The position numbers and the translations under genes are program-made. This document shows, in pieces, positions 1 to 5,571 of a stretch of 6,094 bases of DNA (the first letter of the stretch is position 1; every line of letters begins with the position of its first letter). The stretch is from Deltaproteobacteria bacterium (GTDB lineage Bacteria > Desulfobacterota_B > Binatia > UBA9968). The DNA lies in assembly GCA_022545745.1 (NCBI GenBank), contig JACZQL010000094.1:1-6094 (forward strand), written 5' to 3'. Under the pieces are notes generated by a model. The model was not told the DNA's origin, did no database searches, and saw nothing but the letters and a program-made list of their open reading frames with translations.

Positions 1-956
1 GGAAATCCGTCGAGCCGTCCCAAACCTATAACCAAATTGCGCGCAAATTTTCCCTTGAGTTCGAGAAAATCACCGTCATCGACGATCGCCTTGATGACCT
101 GAAGGACGTTGTAGGCCTTACGCATGTCTCCGGGAACGATCTTGGCGATGTTATCCAGGAGGCGACCTGAATCCTGCCGTGGGCCTTTCGCGGGTGGGCT
201 CGTGTGCCAATTGGACGGTAGGAAACTCAACAGCCTGCGAAGGAGGGCCAGGCAATCCTGATCGTTCTTGGCTATCAGGTCTGATACTCCCGAGACCTCG
301 GAGTGGATCTTCGTTCCGCCCAACTCTTCCATGGTGACCTCTTCCCCCAGAACCTCCTTGATCACAGGAGGCCCTGTGATGAACATCTGACTGGTCCCCT
401 GCACCATGACCACGAAGTCCGTGAGGGCCGGCGAGTAGGAAGCGACCCCGATGCAGGGTCCCATAATCGCCGAGATCTGAGGAACGGCTCCGGATGTGAT
501 GCTGTTTTCGAAAAAGATCTTTCCAATGGCCGTGGTCACGCTAAGCCCTTCTTGAATTCGAGCTCCAACCGAATCGTAAAGGCCAATGAGTGGAACACCC
601 AGACGACGCGCTGTCTGGATCACATAGGCAATCTTTTCCGCGTGGGCACTGCCCACCGCTCCCGCCAGCACCGTGCGGTCTTGGGCAAAGACATAGACGG
701 CCCTTCCCTCAATCTTACCGTAGCCCGCCACCACGCCATCCGTAGGCTGTCTCTTTTCCGCCATCCCAAAGTCGCTACACTGGGTCTCCGCTAGCATGAA
801 CTCTTCAACAAAACTCCCTGGATCCAACAGCCCTTCGATCCTCTCTCTGGCGGTGAGCTTTCCCTCATCGTGCTGTTTTCCAACGGCCTTGGGATCCCCT
901 GCCAAGACTTTCTTTTCCATCTGGGAAAGCTTTTTTTCTATCTCACGACTTTCCAT
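1..956 (-). CDS. Acyl-CoA carboxyltransferase, PccB/MmdA type: alpha subunit of a Na+-pumping decarboxylase (3' end cut by window)
   Basis: Reading the minus strand from ATG at 956 gives 318 codons open to the window edge. The family is about 510-520 residues long, so roughly the last 200 residues lie outside. The N-terminal part (E-G-K-L-T-A-R-E-R-I at 31-40, L-L-D-P-G-S-F at 43-49) is the classic start of the biotin-dependent carboxyltransferase family. The acyl-CoA/oxyanion regions follow: DSVGARIQEG at 128-137 and GPCIGVASYSPALTDF at 166-181, then MFITGP, V-I-K and the G-E-E-V-T-M-E-E-L-G-G block near 191-214. The C-terminal half begins at about 300. The expected role is transfer of a carboxyl group from an acyl-CoA to biotin on the adjacent carrier. 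It starts 22 bases after the beta-subunit stop, in the same operon; an in-frame TGA just upstream makes ATG 956 the first possible start, with only a weak GGATG ribosome site. The family normally reads DSGGARIQEG and GPCAGGAVYSPALTDF, so the loops here are altered. Methylmalonyl-CoA decarboxylase is the nearest guess; the substrate is unproven. Confidence 0.92.
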   Translation of the reverse strand, partial: MESREIEKKLSQMEKKVLAGDPKAVGKQHDEGKLTARERIEGLLDPGSFVEEFMLAETQCSDFGMAEKRQPTDGVVAGYGKIEGRAVYVFAQDRTVLAGAVGSAHAEKIAYVIQTARRLGVPLIGLYDSVGARIQEGLSVTTAIGKIFFENSITSGAVPQISAIMGPCIGVASYSPALTDFVVMVQGTSQMFITGPPVIKEVLGEEVTMEELGGTKIHSEVSGVSDLIAKNDQDCLALLRRLLSFLPSNWHTSPPAKGPRQDSGRLLDNIAKIVPGDMRKAYNVLQVIKAIVDDGDFLELKGKFARNLVIGLGRLDGF

Positions 957-978
957 AATTCATCCATAGGTCACAGCT

Positions 979-2118
979 TCAAATGATCCCCATCCCCTTC
1001 AGCACTGAAAGCATGATGGCCGCAGCGATCACGGATCCGATCTGTCCCCCGGCATTTGCGCTCATGGCATGCATCAGAAGGTGATTCTTCTTATTGTATC
1101 TCTGTCCCTCAGACTGCACCACCCGCGCCGACATCGGAAAGGCAGAAATACCCGCCGCGCCAATCAGCGGATTGATCTTGCCTCGAGTGAGAAAGCACAT
1201 CAACTTGCCAAATAGGACTCCCATGACGGTGTCCAGCGCTATGGCAATGAAGCCCAGGATCAGCACCGTGATGGTTTGCCCACGCAGGAACTGATCGGCC
1301 GACATGGTGGCCCCAATGGAGAGACCCAGGAGGAGGGTCACGATATTGGTGATCTCGTTTTCCGAGGTATGTCTTAGCCGCTCCACCACACCCGACTCCC
1401 GAAGGAGGTTCCCCAACATGAGCATGCCCATGAGGGGTGTCCCCAAAGGGGCTATCAGGGAGGCTGCCACCGTGACCACGATAGGGAAAAGGATCTTGGT
1501 GGTCTGTGAAACAGGCCGTCTCTCCAGGCCCATGATAATCGTCTTTTCCCGCTCGGTAGTGAGGAGCCGCATGATCGGCGGTTGAATGAGGGGCACTAAA
1601 GACATGTAAGAATAGGCGGCCACGGAGACGGCCCCGAGGAGATGGGGGGCATACCTCGAGCTGACATAGATTGCCGTGGGTCCGTCGCAGGCACCAATGA
1701 TGGCCACCGCCACCGCATCCAGCTTGTTAAACCCCACCGCCAAGGCCAATAGCAGCGTAAGAAAGATACCAAACTGTCCCGCAGCGCCGAGGAGAAGGAT
1801 CTTTGGATTCTCAAGCAGGGGTCCGAAATCCGTCATGGCCCCGATGCCGACAAAAATGAGGATGGGGAAGATCTCGGTGCGGATCCCCGTGTCGTAGAAA
1901 AAACGCAGGACTCCGTCTTCCTCCATTAGGCCCGCCAACGGGATATTCACCAGGATAGCACCGAAACCGATGGGTAGAAGGAGCAAGGGTTCAAACCCCT
2001 TGCGGATCCCGAGAAAAAGCAGCAGGGACCCGATGAGCAGCATGATGACTTGACCTAATTCGAGGTGCAAAACGCCGGCAAATAGACCCCGAATTGCAGC
2101 GAGGATCGCTTCTTCCAT
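979..2118 (-). CDS. Sodium ion-translocating decarboxylase, beta subunit (OadB/MmdB/GcdB family)
   Basis: This 379-residue multi-span membrane protein has full family length. It catalyses decarboxylation of carboxybiotin and couples it to Na+ export across the inner membrane. Visible family signatures are IFVGIGAMTDFGPLLENPK at 88-106, ACDGPTAIYVSSRYAPHLLG at 143-162, the A-A-Y-S-Y-M-S-L-V-P-L-I-Q-P-P-I-M run at 167-183, and NPLIGAAGISAFPMSARV at 316-333. Residues shown in Klebsiella OadB to matter for Na+ and proton coupling (D203, N373, G377, S382, R389) line up with D145, N316, G320, S325 and R332, so the pump should be active. The usual G-G-A-D-G-P-T is G-A-C-D-G-P-T here, and the near-C-terminal G-P-N-V-A-G stretch reads S-A-N-A-G-G. 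The ATG at 2118 fits the family N-terminus, though its ribosome site is weak (AAGATAAGATCC before ATG). A 203-base gap separates it from the anchor gene upstream; the alpha subunit gene follows after 22 bases. Subunit letters from one specific enzyme are withheld because the substrate is unknown. Confidence 0.95.
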   Translation of the reverse strand: MEEAILAAIRGLFAGVLHLELGQVIMLLIGSLLLFLGIRKGFEPLLLLPIGFGAILVNIPLAGLMEEDGVLRFFYDTGIRTEIFPILIFVGIGAMTDFGPLLENPKILLLGAAGQFGIFLTLLLALAVGFNKLDAVAVAIIGACDGPTAIYVSSRYAPHLLGAVSVAAYSYMSLVPLIQPPIMRLLTTEREKTIIMGLERRPVSQTTKILFPIVVTVAASLIAPLGTPLMGMLMLGNLLRESGVVERLRHTSENEITNIVTLLLGLSIGATMSADQFLRGQTITVLILGFIAIALDTVMGVLFGKLMCFLTRGKINPLIGAAGISAFPMSARVVQSEGQRYNKKNHLLMHAMSANAGGQIGSVIAAAIMLSVLKGMGII

Positions 2119-2128
2119 GGATCTTATC

Positions 2129-2209
2129 TTAACCCCGAGCCGACATTAATCGGTGCAAGAAATCATCGCCACTAGGCATTAAATGGGGCTCCAGATCTGT
2201 TGGTGCCAT
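2129..2209 (-). CDS. Possible 26-residue small ORF in the gap between anchor and beta-subunit genes
   Basis: The 203-base gap between the anchor gene and the beta-subunit gene is long for this compact operon. It contains one ATG-started frame of 26 residues (begins M-A-P-T-D-L-E-P, ends M-S-A-R-G, stop TAA), preceded by AAAGGTGA 11 bases before the ATG, slightly far for a Shine-Dalgarno. It ends 10 bases before the beta-subunit start, where translational coupling could help a gene with a poor ribosome site. There is no recognised domain, no membrane span and no known homologue that I can name. It may well be chance: a frame this short is expected randomly in such a gap. I saw nothing else convincing in the gap. 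Confidence 0.15.
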   Translation of the reverse strand: MAPTDLEPHLMPSGDDFLHRLMSARG

Positions 2210-2321
2210 AAATCAATAATTCACCTTTAGTGTAATCACGGACTTCCGACCAAAGTATCGGCGACCGTTGAAACGTCTGGTCCAGGATTCCGTATGGCCT
2301 GTTTTTTTTATCGGATCGGGG

Positions 2322-2462
2322 TTAACCTTTTTTGGCGGGCGGTTCCGCAGCCGGAAAGGTTTTCTTGAGCAGTAGGATAACGAGACTCAGTAGCCACAGG
2401 ACCACCATCGTCCCGCCCGCACCCACTAAGGCCACCGTCAATCCAAAGGTCCAGATGTCCAT
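2322..2462 (-). CDS. Minimal gamma/delta (OadG-like) membrane anchor subunit of the decarboxylase
   Basis: A 46-residue protein runs from ATG at 2462 to TAA at 2322-2324. It begins M-D-I-W-T-F-G-L-T-V, continues as one hydrophobic span through about residue 33 (G-A-G-G-T-M-V-V-L-W-L-L-S-L-V-I-L-L-L), then K-K and a short Pro/Ala/Lys tail ending P-P-A-K-K-G. OadG and MmdD subunits have this plan: an N-terminal membrane helix followed by a cytoplasmic Pro/Ala-rich tail. They hold the carboxyltransferase and biotin carrier to the beta subunit, but are usually about 80-120 residues, so this one is very short. It lies 35 bases after the biotin-carrier stop, and a purine run (GGGAAGAG) directly precedes the ATG. 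The call rests on topology, the characteristic F-G-L-T-V-A-L-V-G start and operon position, since such subunits share little sequence. Confidence 0.8.
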   Translation of the reverse strand: MDIWTFGLTVALVGAGGTMVVLWLLSLVILLLKKTFPAAEPPAKKG

Positions 2463-2497
2463 CTCTTCCCTACGACCGCCAAGCAACGGAAGGATCG

Positions 2498-2713
2498 CTA
2501 GTCAATCTCAGCCAAGATATCCCCTGCCTCCACCGCCTGCCCAGCGGAGACTTTAATCTCCTTAACCTTGCCAGAACTCGGGGCCACGACGGGAATTTCC
2601 ATTTTCATGGCCTCCATTACAATGACCACATCGTCCTCTTCCACGGCATCTCCCACCTGTTTTTCGATTTTCAATACCTTCCCAACCATCGGTGCTTCAA
2701 CAGAACTCGCCAA
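2498..2713 (-). CDS. Biotin carboxyl carrier protein of the decarboxylase (lone biotinyl domain)
   Basis: This 71-residue protein is a single biotinyl/lipoyl-attachment domain. The biotinylation motif E-A-M-K-M lies at 34-38, with Lys37 the predicted biotin site, and the symmetric half-motifs A-P-M-V-G-K-V (7-13) and A-P-S-S-G-K-V (44-50) flank it. It should carry CO2 as carboxybiotin from the carboxyltransferase to the membrane beta subunit. The start is TTG at 2711-2713: no ATG is available upstream and a strong AAGGAGA sits 7 bases before it. MmdC and GcdC carriers usually have an N-terminal Ala/Pro-rich linker of tens of residues; here the domain begins at residue 4 or so and there is no linker. 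It is the first gene of the operon, downstream of a TTGACA promoter. A carrier for a carboxylase (AccB type) is less likely because of the beta-subunit gene in the same operon. Confidence 0.95.
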   Translation of the reverse strand: MASSVEAPMVGKVLKIEKQVGDAVEEDDVVIVMEAMKMEIPVVAPSSGKVKEIKVSAGQAVEAGDILAEID

Positions 2714-2720
2714 TTGCTTA

Positions 2721-2727
2721 TCTCCTT
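2721..2727 (-). promoter_or_regulatory. Shine-Dalgarno site fixing the TTG start of the biotin carrier gene
   Basis: AAGGAGA on the minus strand lies 7 bases before the TTG at 2713. Near-ideal match and spacing support a TTG start in a gene that has no upstream ATG; the next ATG is at codon 9, already inside the conserved domain. Confidence 0.8.
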
Positions 2728-2765
2728 GGAAAGAGGTTCGCTACCACGCCAGCTAGGCCATCTGC

Positions 2766-2795
2766 CATATAGTAATAGTTTCCATGGGTTGTCAA
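2766..2795 (-). promoter_or_regulatory. Candidate sigma-70 promoter of the decarboxylase operon
   Basis: On the minus strand a perfect -35 box TTGACA (2790-2795) is followed after 18 bases by TATATG (2766-2771), 4 of 6 to the -10 consensus. Transcription would begin near 2758, leaving a leader of about 45 bases before the TTG of the biotin carrier gene. Position and -35 match are good; the -10 is only fair. Confidence 0.55.
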
Positions 2796-2815
2796 ACATC
2801 CCTCCTCACCTCACC

Positions 2816-2844
2816 TTGCTTTTACCGCTATTCTGCGATATGAG
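2816..2844 (+). promoter_or_regulatory. Weak candidate promoter for the bicupin gene
   Basis: TTGCTT (2816-2821), 17-base spacer, TATGAG (2839-2844). The -35 matches at 3 of 6 and the -10 at 4 of 6 positions. It would start a very short leader of about 17 bases that still includes the Shine-Dalgarno. Its -35 faces the -35 of the decarboxylase promoter about 20 bases away. The facing region contains a tandem CTCAC CTCAC that could bind a regulator, but this is conjecture. Confidence 0.3.
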
Positions 2845-2867
2845 GTAACTGAAACTGGGAGGATAAA

Positions 2868-3965
2868 ATGGCTAAGCCTGCTCAGAAAATCGAAACCACG
2901 ATGGACAGCGTCCCCTATTATGAGAAGTGGCAAAAAAAAGAGGGGATTCCCATCCTTGATACCTTTTTTATCCCGGACCTGAAAGAGGTCCCCTTGGCCC
3001 AGTGGGACCGAATCGGTCAACCGGCAGCCTTTGTCAATATGGAAGGGGCAGGGCAAGCCACAGGTTCCTACGTCTGCGAAATTGCACCCGGAAAGAGCAC
3101 CAAACCGATAAAACATATCTATGAGGAACTCCTCTACGTGCTACGGGGGCGCGGTGCCACGACCCTCTGGAATGACAAGGGGGCCAAGCAGACCTTTGAA
3201 TGGCAAGAAGGAAGCCTGGTTTGCATACCGCTTAACACCTCCCATCAGCATTTTAACGGCCAGGGAGGCGAGCCTGCACGTTTCTTTTCCGTCAACAACA
3301 TGCCCATCATCTTTAACATCTTCCACAGCGACGAGTTTATCTACAATACGCCTTTCGATTTTACCGACCGCTTCAACGGAGAAGCCGAATATTTCAGTGG
3401 AAAAGGCACCTCCCATCCCGGCCGAATTTGGGAAACTAACTTTGTTGCCGACGCCCGAAGTTTCAAGCTCCAAGATTGGCAAGAGCGGGGCGCGGCCGGC
3501 AAAAATGTCATGCTGGAATTGGCGGATGGGGTTATGGCGGCCCATATCTCGGAGTTTCCAGTCGGCACTTACAAGAAGGCACACCGCCATGGCCCGGGGT
3601 TCAACGTGATCATTGTCGGGGGAAAGGGATTCTCTCTGTTGTGGCAGGAAGGCAAGCCCATCAAAAGATGTGATTGGCAGGACGGCAGTGTTTTTGTCCC
3701 TCCCGAAATGTGGTTTCACCAGCATTTCAACACCTCATCAACTCCAGCACGCTACCTCCCGCTCCGGTTCGGTGCGATCAAACATAGCCTGGGAGCAGGA
3801 ATGTTTGGTGATATCTCCAAAGTGGACAAGGACGTCAAAGCGGGTGGAGACCAGATCGAATACTGCGACCAGGACCCCTCCATCAGGAAGATGTTTGAAG
3901 AGGAACTAGCCAAGTCAGGGATCAAAAGCCAGATGGACTCGGAGGTTTACCAGAAAAAATCCTAG
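2868..3965 (+). CDS. Two-domain cupin (bicupin) protein, function unknown
   Basis: A 365-residue soluble protein with ATG at 2868 behind a good Shine-Dalgarno (TGGGAGG, 5-base spacing). Two cupin barrels are visible. In domain 1, motif 1 is at about 81-94 (H83, E87, G94) and motif 2 at 115-130 (G115, P121, H126, N130). In domain 2, motif 1 is at 239-252 (H239, H241) and motif 2 at 273-288 (P279, H284, N288). The identical H-Q-H-F-N in both second motifs shows an internal duplication. Domain 1 lacks the first His of H-x-H (Ile81), and domain 2 lacks the Glu (Phe245/Asn246 in its place). The size and plan recall bicupin dioxygenases (gentisate 1,2-dioxygenase) and oxalate decarboxylases, so a metal-dependent enzyme acting on a small acid is plausible, but the family cannot be named from sequence alone. 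No signal peptide. It is divergent from the decarboxylase operon and possibly cotranscribed with the SH3b gene 34 bases downstream. Confidence 0.9.
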   Translation: MAKPAQKIETTMDSVPYYEKWQKKEGIPILDTFFIPDLKEVPLAQWDRIGQPAAFVNMEGAGQATGSYVCEIAPGKSTKPIKHIYEELLYVLRGRGATTLWNDKGAKQTFEWQEGSLVCIPLNTSHQHFNGQGGEPARFFSVNNMPIIFNIFHSDEFIYNTPFDFTDRFNGEAEYFSGKGTSHPGRIWETNFVADARSFKLQDWQERGAAGKNVMLELADGVMAAHISEFPVGTYKKAHRHGPGFNVIIVGGKGFSLLWQEGKPIKRCDWQDGSVFVPPEMWFHQHFNTSSTPARYLPLRFGAIKHSLGAGMFGDISKVDKDVKAGGDQIEYCDQDPSIRKMFEEELAKSGIKSQMDSEVYQKKS

Positions 3966-3999
3966 ACCTAGTCCCTCTCCCAAAAAACTACCCTTTAAA

Positions 4000-4710
4000 G
4001 TGGCTGCAGCCTGCTTAAACGCTAGTCTTGGCATCATTTCTCTTGCCCTGCTCTTCACCCTTATCCCGTCCAGCAGTCAAGTTTCGACCGAGACGACGGA
4101 TCGGAGGGCAAGGGTTGCGGGGGCGAGTTATGTCAATTTACGCTCTGGGCCTGGCATCAGTCACCCGCCCGTCACCATCCTCAAGAACGGGGAAGAAGTA
4201 ACCGTAGAGAAACTGGAGGGGAGCTGGTACCGGATCTCTCTCGCCGACGGCTTAAGAGGTTACGTCTATGCCGAGCTGATCCATTTCCTTCCCGAGCAGG
4301 CGGAGCAGGAACAGGAACAGACGGCGGCTCCGGCCACCCCGCCAACACCGACCATAGAAGTTTCCCTGGACGTATCTACCCCACAACCGCAGCCCGACAC
4401 CGTTAGGCCAGAGCCCGTTGTAGAACAGCCGGAAGAGGACCTGCCCACTCCAATAGAGGCTCAGGTCGAGGTTCCAGGGGAAAAAACCCCGGCCAATCCA
4501 CCCGAATTTGAAAGTTCTCCCCCCAAGACCCAAGCAGTGGTGCCCCGCAAGATTGAAACATCCGTTCCCGTCAATGCCAGTCAAGGACGAGTCTGGGAAG
4601 TCATCAGATGGATACTAGTCCCCGGCTGCATCTTTACTCTGGGCTGGATCCTCGGGGGAAACTACTATTTGCGGTGGGATCGTATCGAAAGGACCAAACT
4701 CCGCTTCTAG
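4000..4710 (+). CDS. Membrane-anchored periplasmic SH3b-domain protein
   Basis: A 236-residue protein: N-terminal hydrophobic segment at about 10-23 (signal anchor or signal peptide, no lipobox), bacterial SH3b domain at about 37-97 (S-Y-V-N-L-R-S-G-P-G at 43-52, V-T-V at 67-69, W76, G-Y-V at 87-89), a Glu/Gln then Pro-rich linker at 98-195, and a C-terminal membrane span at about 202-219 followed by a basic tail ending in F. The order resembles the YgiM/TIGR04211 group (signal, SH3, spacer, C-terminal helix), where the SH3b domain is thought to contact peptidoglycan; here the spacer is Pro-rich rather than coiled coil. GTG at 4000 is the only start codon in frame after the stop at 3907-3909, and no Shine-Dalgarno precedes it, so initiation may rely on coupling to the cupin gene. 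The stop TAG lies within the terminal CTAG of the downstream inverted-repeat element. Confidence 0.82.
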   Translation: MAAACLNASLGIISLALLFTLIPSSSQVSTETTDRRARVAGASYVNLRSGPGISHPPVTILKNGEEVTVEKLEGSWYRISLADGLRGYVYAELIHFLPEQAEQEQEQTAAPATPPTPTIEVSLDVSTPQPQPDTVRPEPVVEQPEEDLPTPIEAQVEVPGEKTPANPPEFESSPPKTQAVVPRKIETSVPVNASQGRVWEVIRWILVPGCIFTLGWILGGNYYLRWDRIERTKLRF

Positions 4711-4828
4711 CAAATTGTTGAAAAAATCGTTTTGCCGGCAGGTAAAAAAGGTCTCAGAGGCGAGGCGCGCGAAAAATCGACGAGCGGAGGCGTACTTAGG
4801 AGGTACAGCGGAGAAATTCTGCTCAGAG

Positions 4829-4844
4829 CGGGAAAATTTTCCCG
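4829..4844. repeat. Perfect 16-bp palindrome inside the repeat element
   Basis: CGGGAAAATTTTCCCG reads the same on both strands. It has no spacer, so it would cruciform poorly; it could be a protein-binding site of the element. Confidence 0.7.
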
Positions 4845-4870
4845 GCCGATCAAGCGCCACTTTCATAAAC

Positions 4871-4920
4871 GCCTGCTTGCAGCAGGCTGTTGGCATATGA
4901 GTCTTTTTTAGCAGCCTGCT
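4871..4920. repeat. Overlapping alternative hairpins at the right end of the repeat element
   Basis: GCCTGCTTGCAGCAGGC at 4871-4887 forms a 7-bp stem with a 3-base loop. The same AGCAGGC arm also pairs, as AGCAGGCTGTT (4881-4891), with AGCAGCCTGCT (4910-4920): 11 pairs including one G-T, loop of 18 bases. The two folds compete for one arm. No U-run follows either stem on either strand, so a factor-independent terminator is not indicated. Confidence 0.6.
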
Positions 4921-4940
4921 AGGGTGCTCCAACAGTACAG

Positions 4941-5537
4941 ATGTATTCCGTATGGATGCCGGTTTTGGCCTACCTCATTGGTTCCGTGCCGACGGGCTAC
5001 CTTCTTAGCTCTATCTCGGGCATTGACATTCGTGAGGCAGGAAGTGGCAACATCGGCGCTACCAACGTAGGTAGGGTGGTAGGTTGGAAGGCTGGGTTGC
5101 TTACCCTCGTAGCAGATGCCGGGAAAGGGTTTATCCCCGTTTTTTTTTCTGTCCAGCTCGGTTTCGACCCCAAAGTTTCTGCCCTGACAGCCCTGGCAGC
5201 CTTCATCGGCCATCTCTATCCTGTATTTCTTAAATTTAAAGGGGGCAAAGGTGTTGCAACGGCAATCGGGTGCCTTGCGGGTCTTGACCCTTTGATCGCA
5301 GGGTGCCTCATACTGGTCTTTTTAGTCATTGCCCTGGTCACGCGGTGGGTCTCCCTCGGTTCTCTCTCAGCAGCGGCACTGGCCCCTATGCTCTTCTGGT
5401 TCTTTTCCTATGAATCACCCACCATATGGATGGCCATGATCATGGCCATTCTCATCTTCGTCCGCCATCGGGGTAATATTCAACGACTCATATCTGGAGG
5501 GGAGAGCAAATTTGAGATTCGTCAACGGGGCGGTTGA
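4941..5537 (+). CDS. plsY: Acyl-phosphate:glycerol-3-phosphate acyltransferase PlsY
   Basis: A 198-residue polytopic inner-membrane protein of normal family length. PlsY transfers the acyl group of acyl-phosphate (made by PlsX) to position 1 of glycerol-3-phosphate, the first step of phospholipid synthesis in most bacteria. All three conserved cytoplasmic motifs are present: SGNIGATNVGR at 35-45, FKGGKGVATA at 99-108 (the Gly-rich glycerol-phosphate site) and HRGNIQRLISGGESK at 176-190. Y-L-I-G-S-V-P-T-G-Y at 11-20 is the typical first helix. ATG 4941 has no clear Shine-Dalgarno (AGGG at 4921 is 16 bases away); ATG 4956, at residue 6, is an alternative that still keeps the first helix. The repeat element ends 18 bases before the start and may have displaced the native leader. 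The gene converges on the lipoprotein gene, 34 bases away, with no strong terminator between. Confidence 0.96.
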   Translation: MYSVWMPVLAYLIGSVPTGYLLSSISGIDIREAGSGNIGATNVGRVVGWKAGLLTLVADAGKGFIPVFFSVQLGFDPKVSALTALAAFIGHLYPVFLKFKGGKGVATAIGCLAGLDPLIAGCLILVFLVIALVTRWVSLGSLSAAALAPMLFWFFSYESPTIWMAMIMAILIFVRHRGNIQRLISGGESKFEIRQRGG

Positions 5538-5571
5538 GGTGGTCTACCTTTGCCAACTGCCATCACGCCCA

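Larger units (their letters stand above)
4707..4922. repeat. MITE-like inverted-repeat element, 216 bp
   Basis: The gap between the SH3b gene and plsY is almost filled by a structured non-coding block. Its ends are imperfect inverted repeats: CTAGCAAATTGTTGAAAAAA at 4707-4726 and, read on the other strand, CTAGCAGGCTGCTAAAAAA from 4922 to 4904. The inside holds several symmetric pieces: GTACTT/AGGTAC at 4792-4806, a perfect 16-bp palindrome at 4829-4844 and two hairpins near the right end. GAAAAATCG recurs as a direct repeat near 4720 and 4771. Non-coding block length, terminal symmetry and internal palindromes fit a non-autonomous element. Similar intergenic repeats starting with C-T-A-G-C-A and A-runs are, from memory, dispersed in Deltaproteobacteria-like genomes. 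CTAG at both ends could be terminus or a target duplication; one copy cannot decide. Confidence 0.65.

Noticed and set aside
303..794. 163-codon plus-strand frame
   Set aside because: It lies antisense to the carboxyltransferase gene, whose minus-strand translation is strongly family-like. Its own product is rich in His, Arg and Asp with no recognisable domain.
2286..2309. Possible terminator on the plus strand (CAGG/CCTG stem followed by a run of T)
   Set aside because: The stem is only 4 bp plus a bulged 2-bp extension and no plus-strand gene ends there; on the minus strand it would give an A-run.
3141..3725. 194-codon minus-strand frame inside the bicupin gene
   Set aside because: Antisense to a well-supported cupin with both motifs present; it has no ribosome site or domain.
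4715..4900. 61-codon plus-strand frame (begins M-L-K-K-S-F-C)
   Set aside because: It sits wholly within the inverted-repeat element; such repeats often give spurious frames. There is no ribosome site and no domain.
4615..4932. 105-codon minus-strand frame
   Set aside because: Spans the repeat element and runs antisense into the SH3b gene; composition is not protein-like.
5538..5571. Possible bidirectional terminator between plsY and the lipoprotein gene
   Set aside because: Only a weak GTGGT/ACCAC pairing across a long loop and no T-run were seen.
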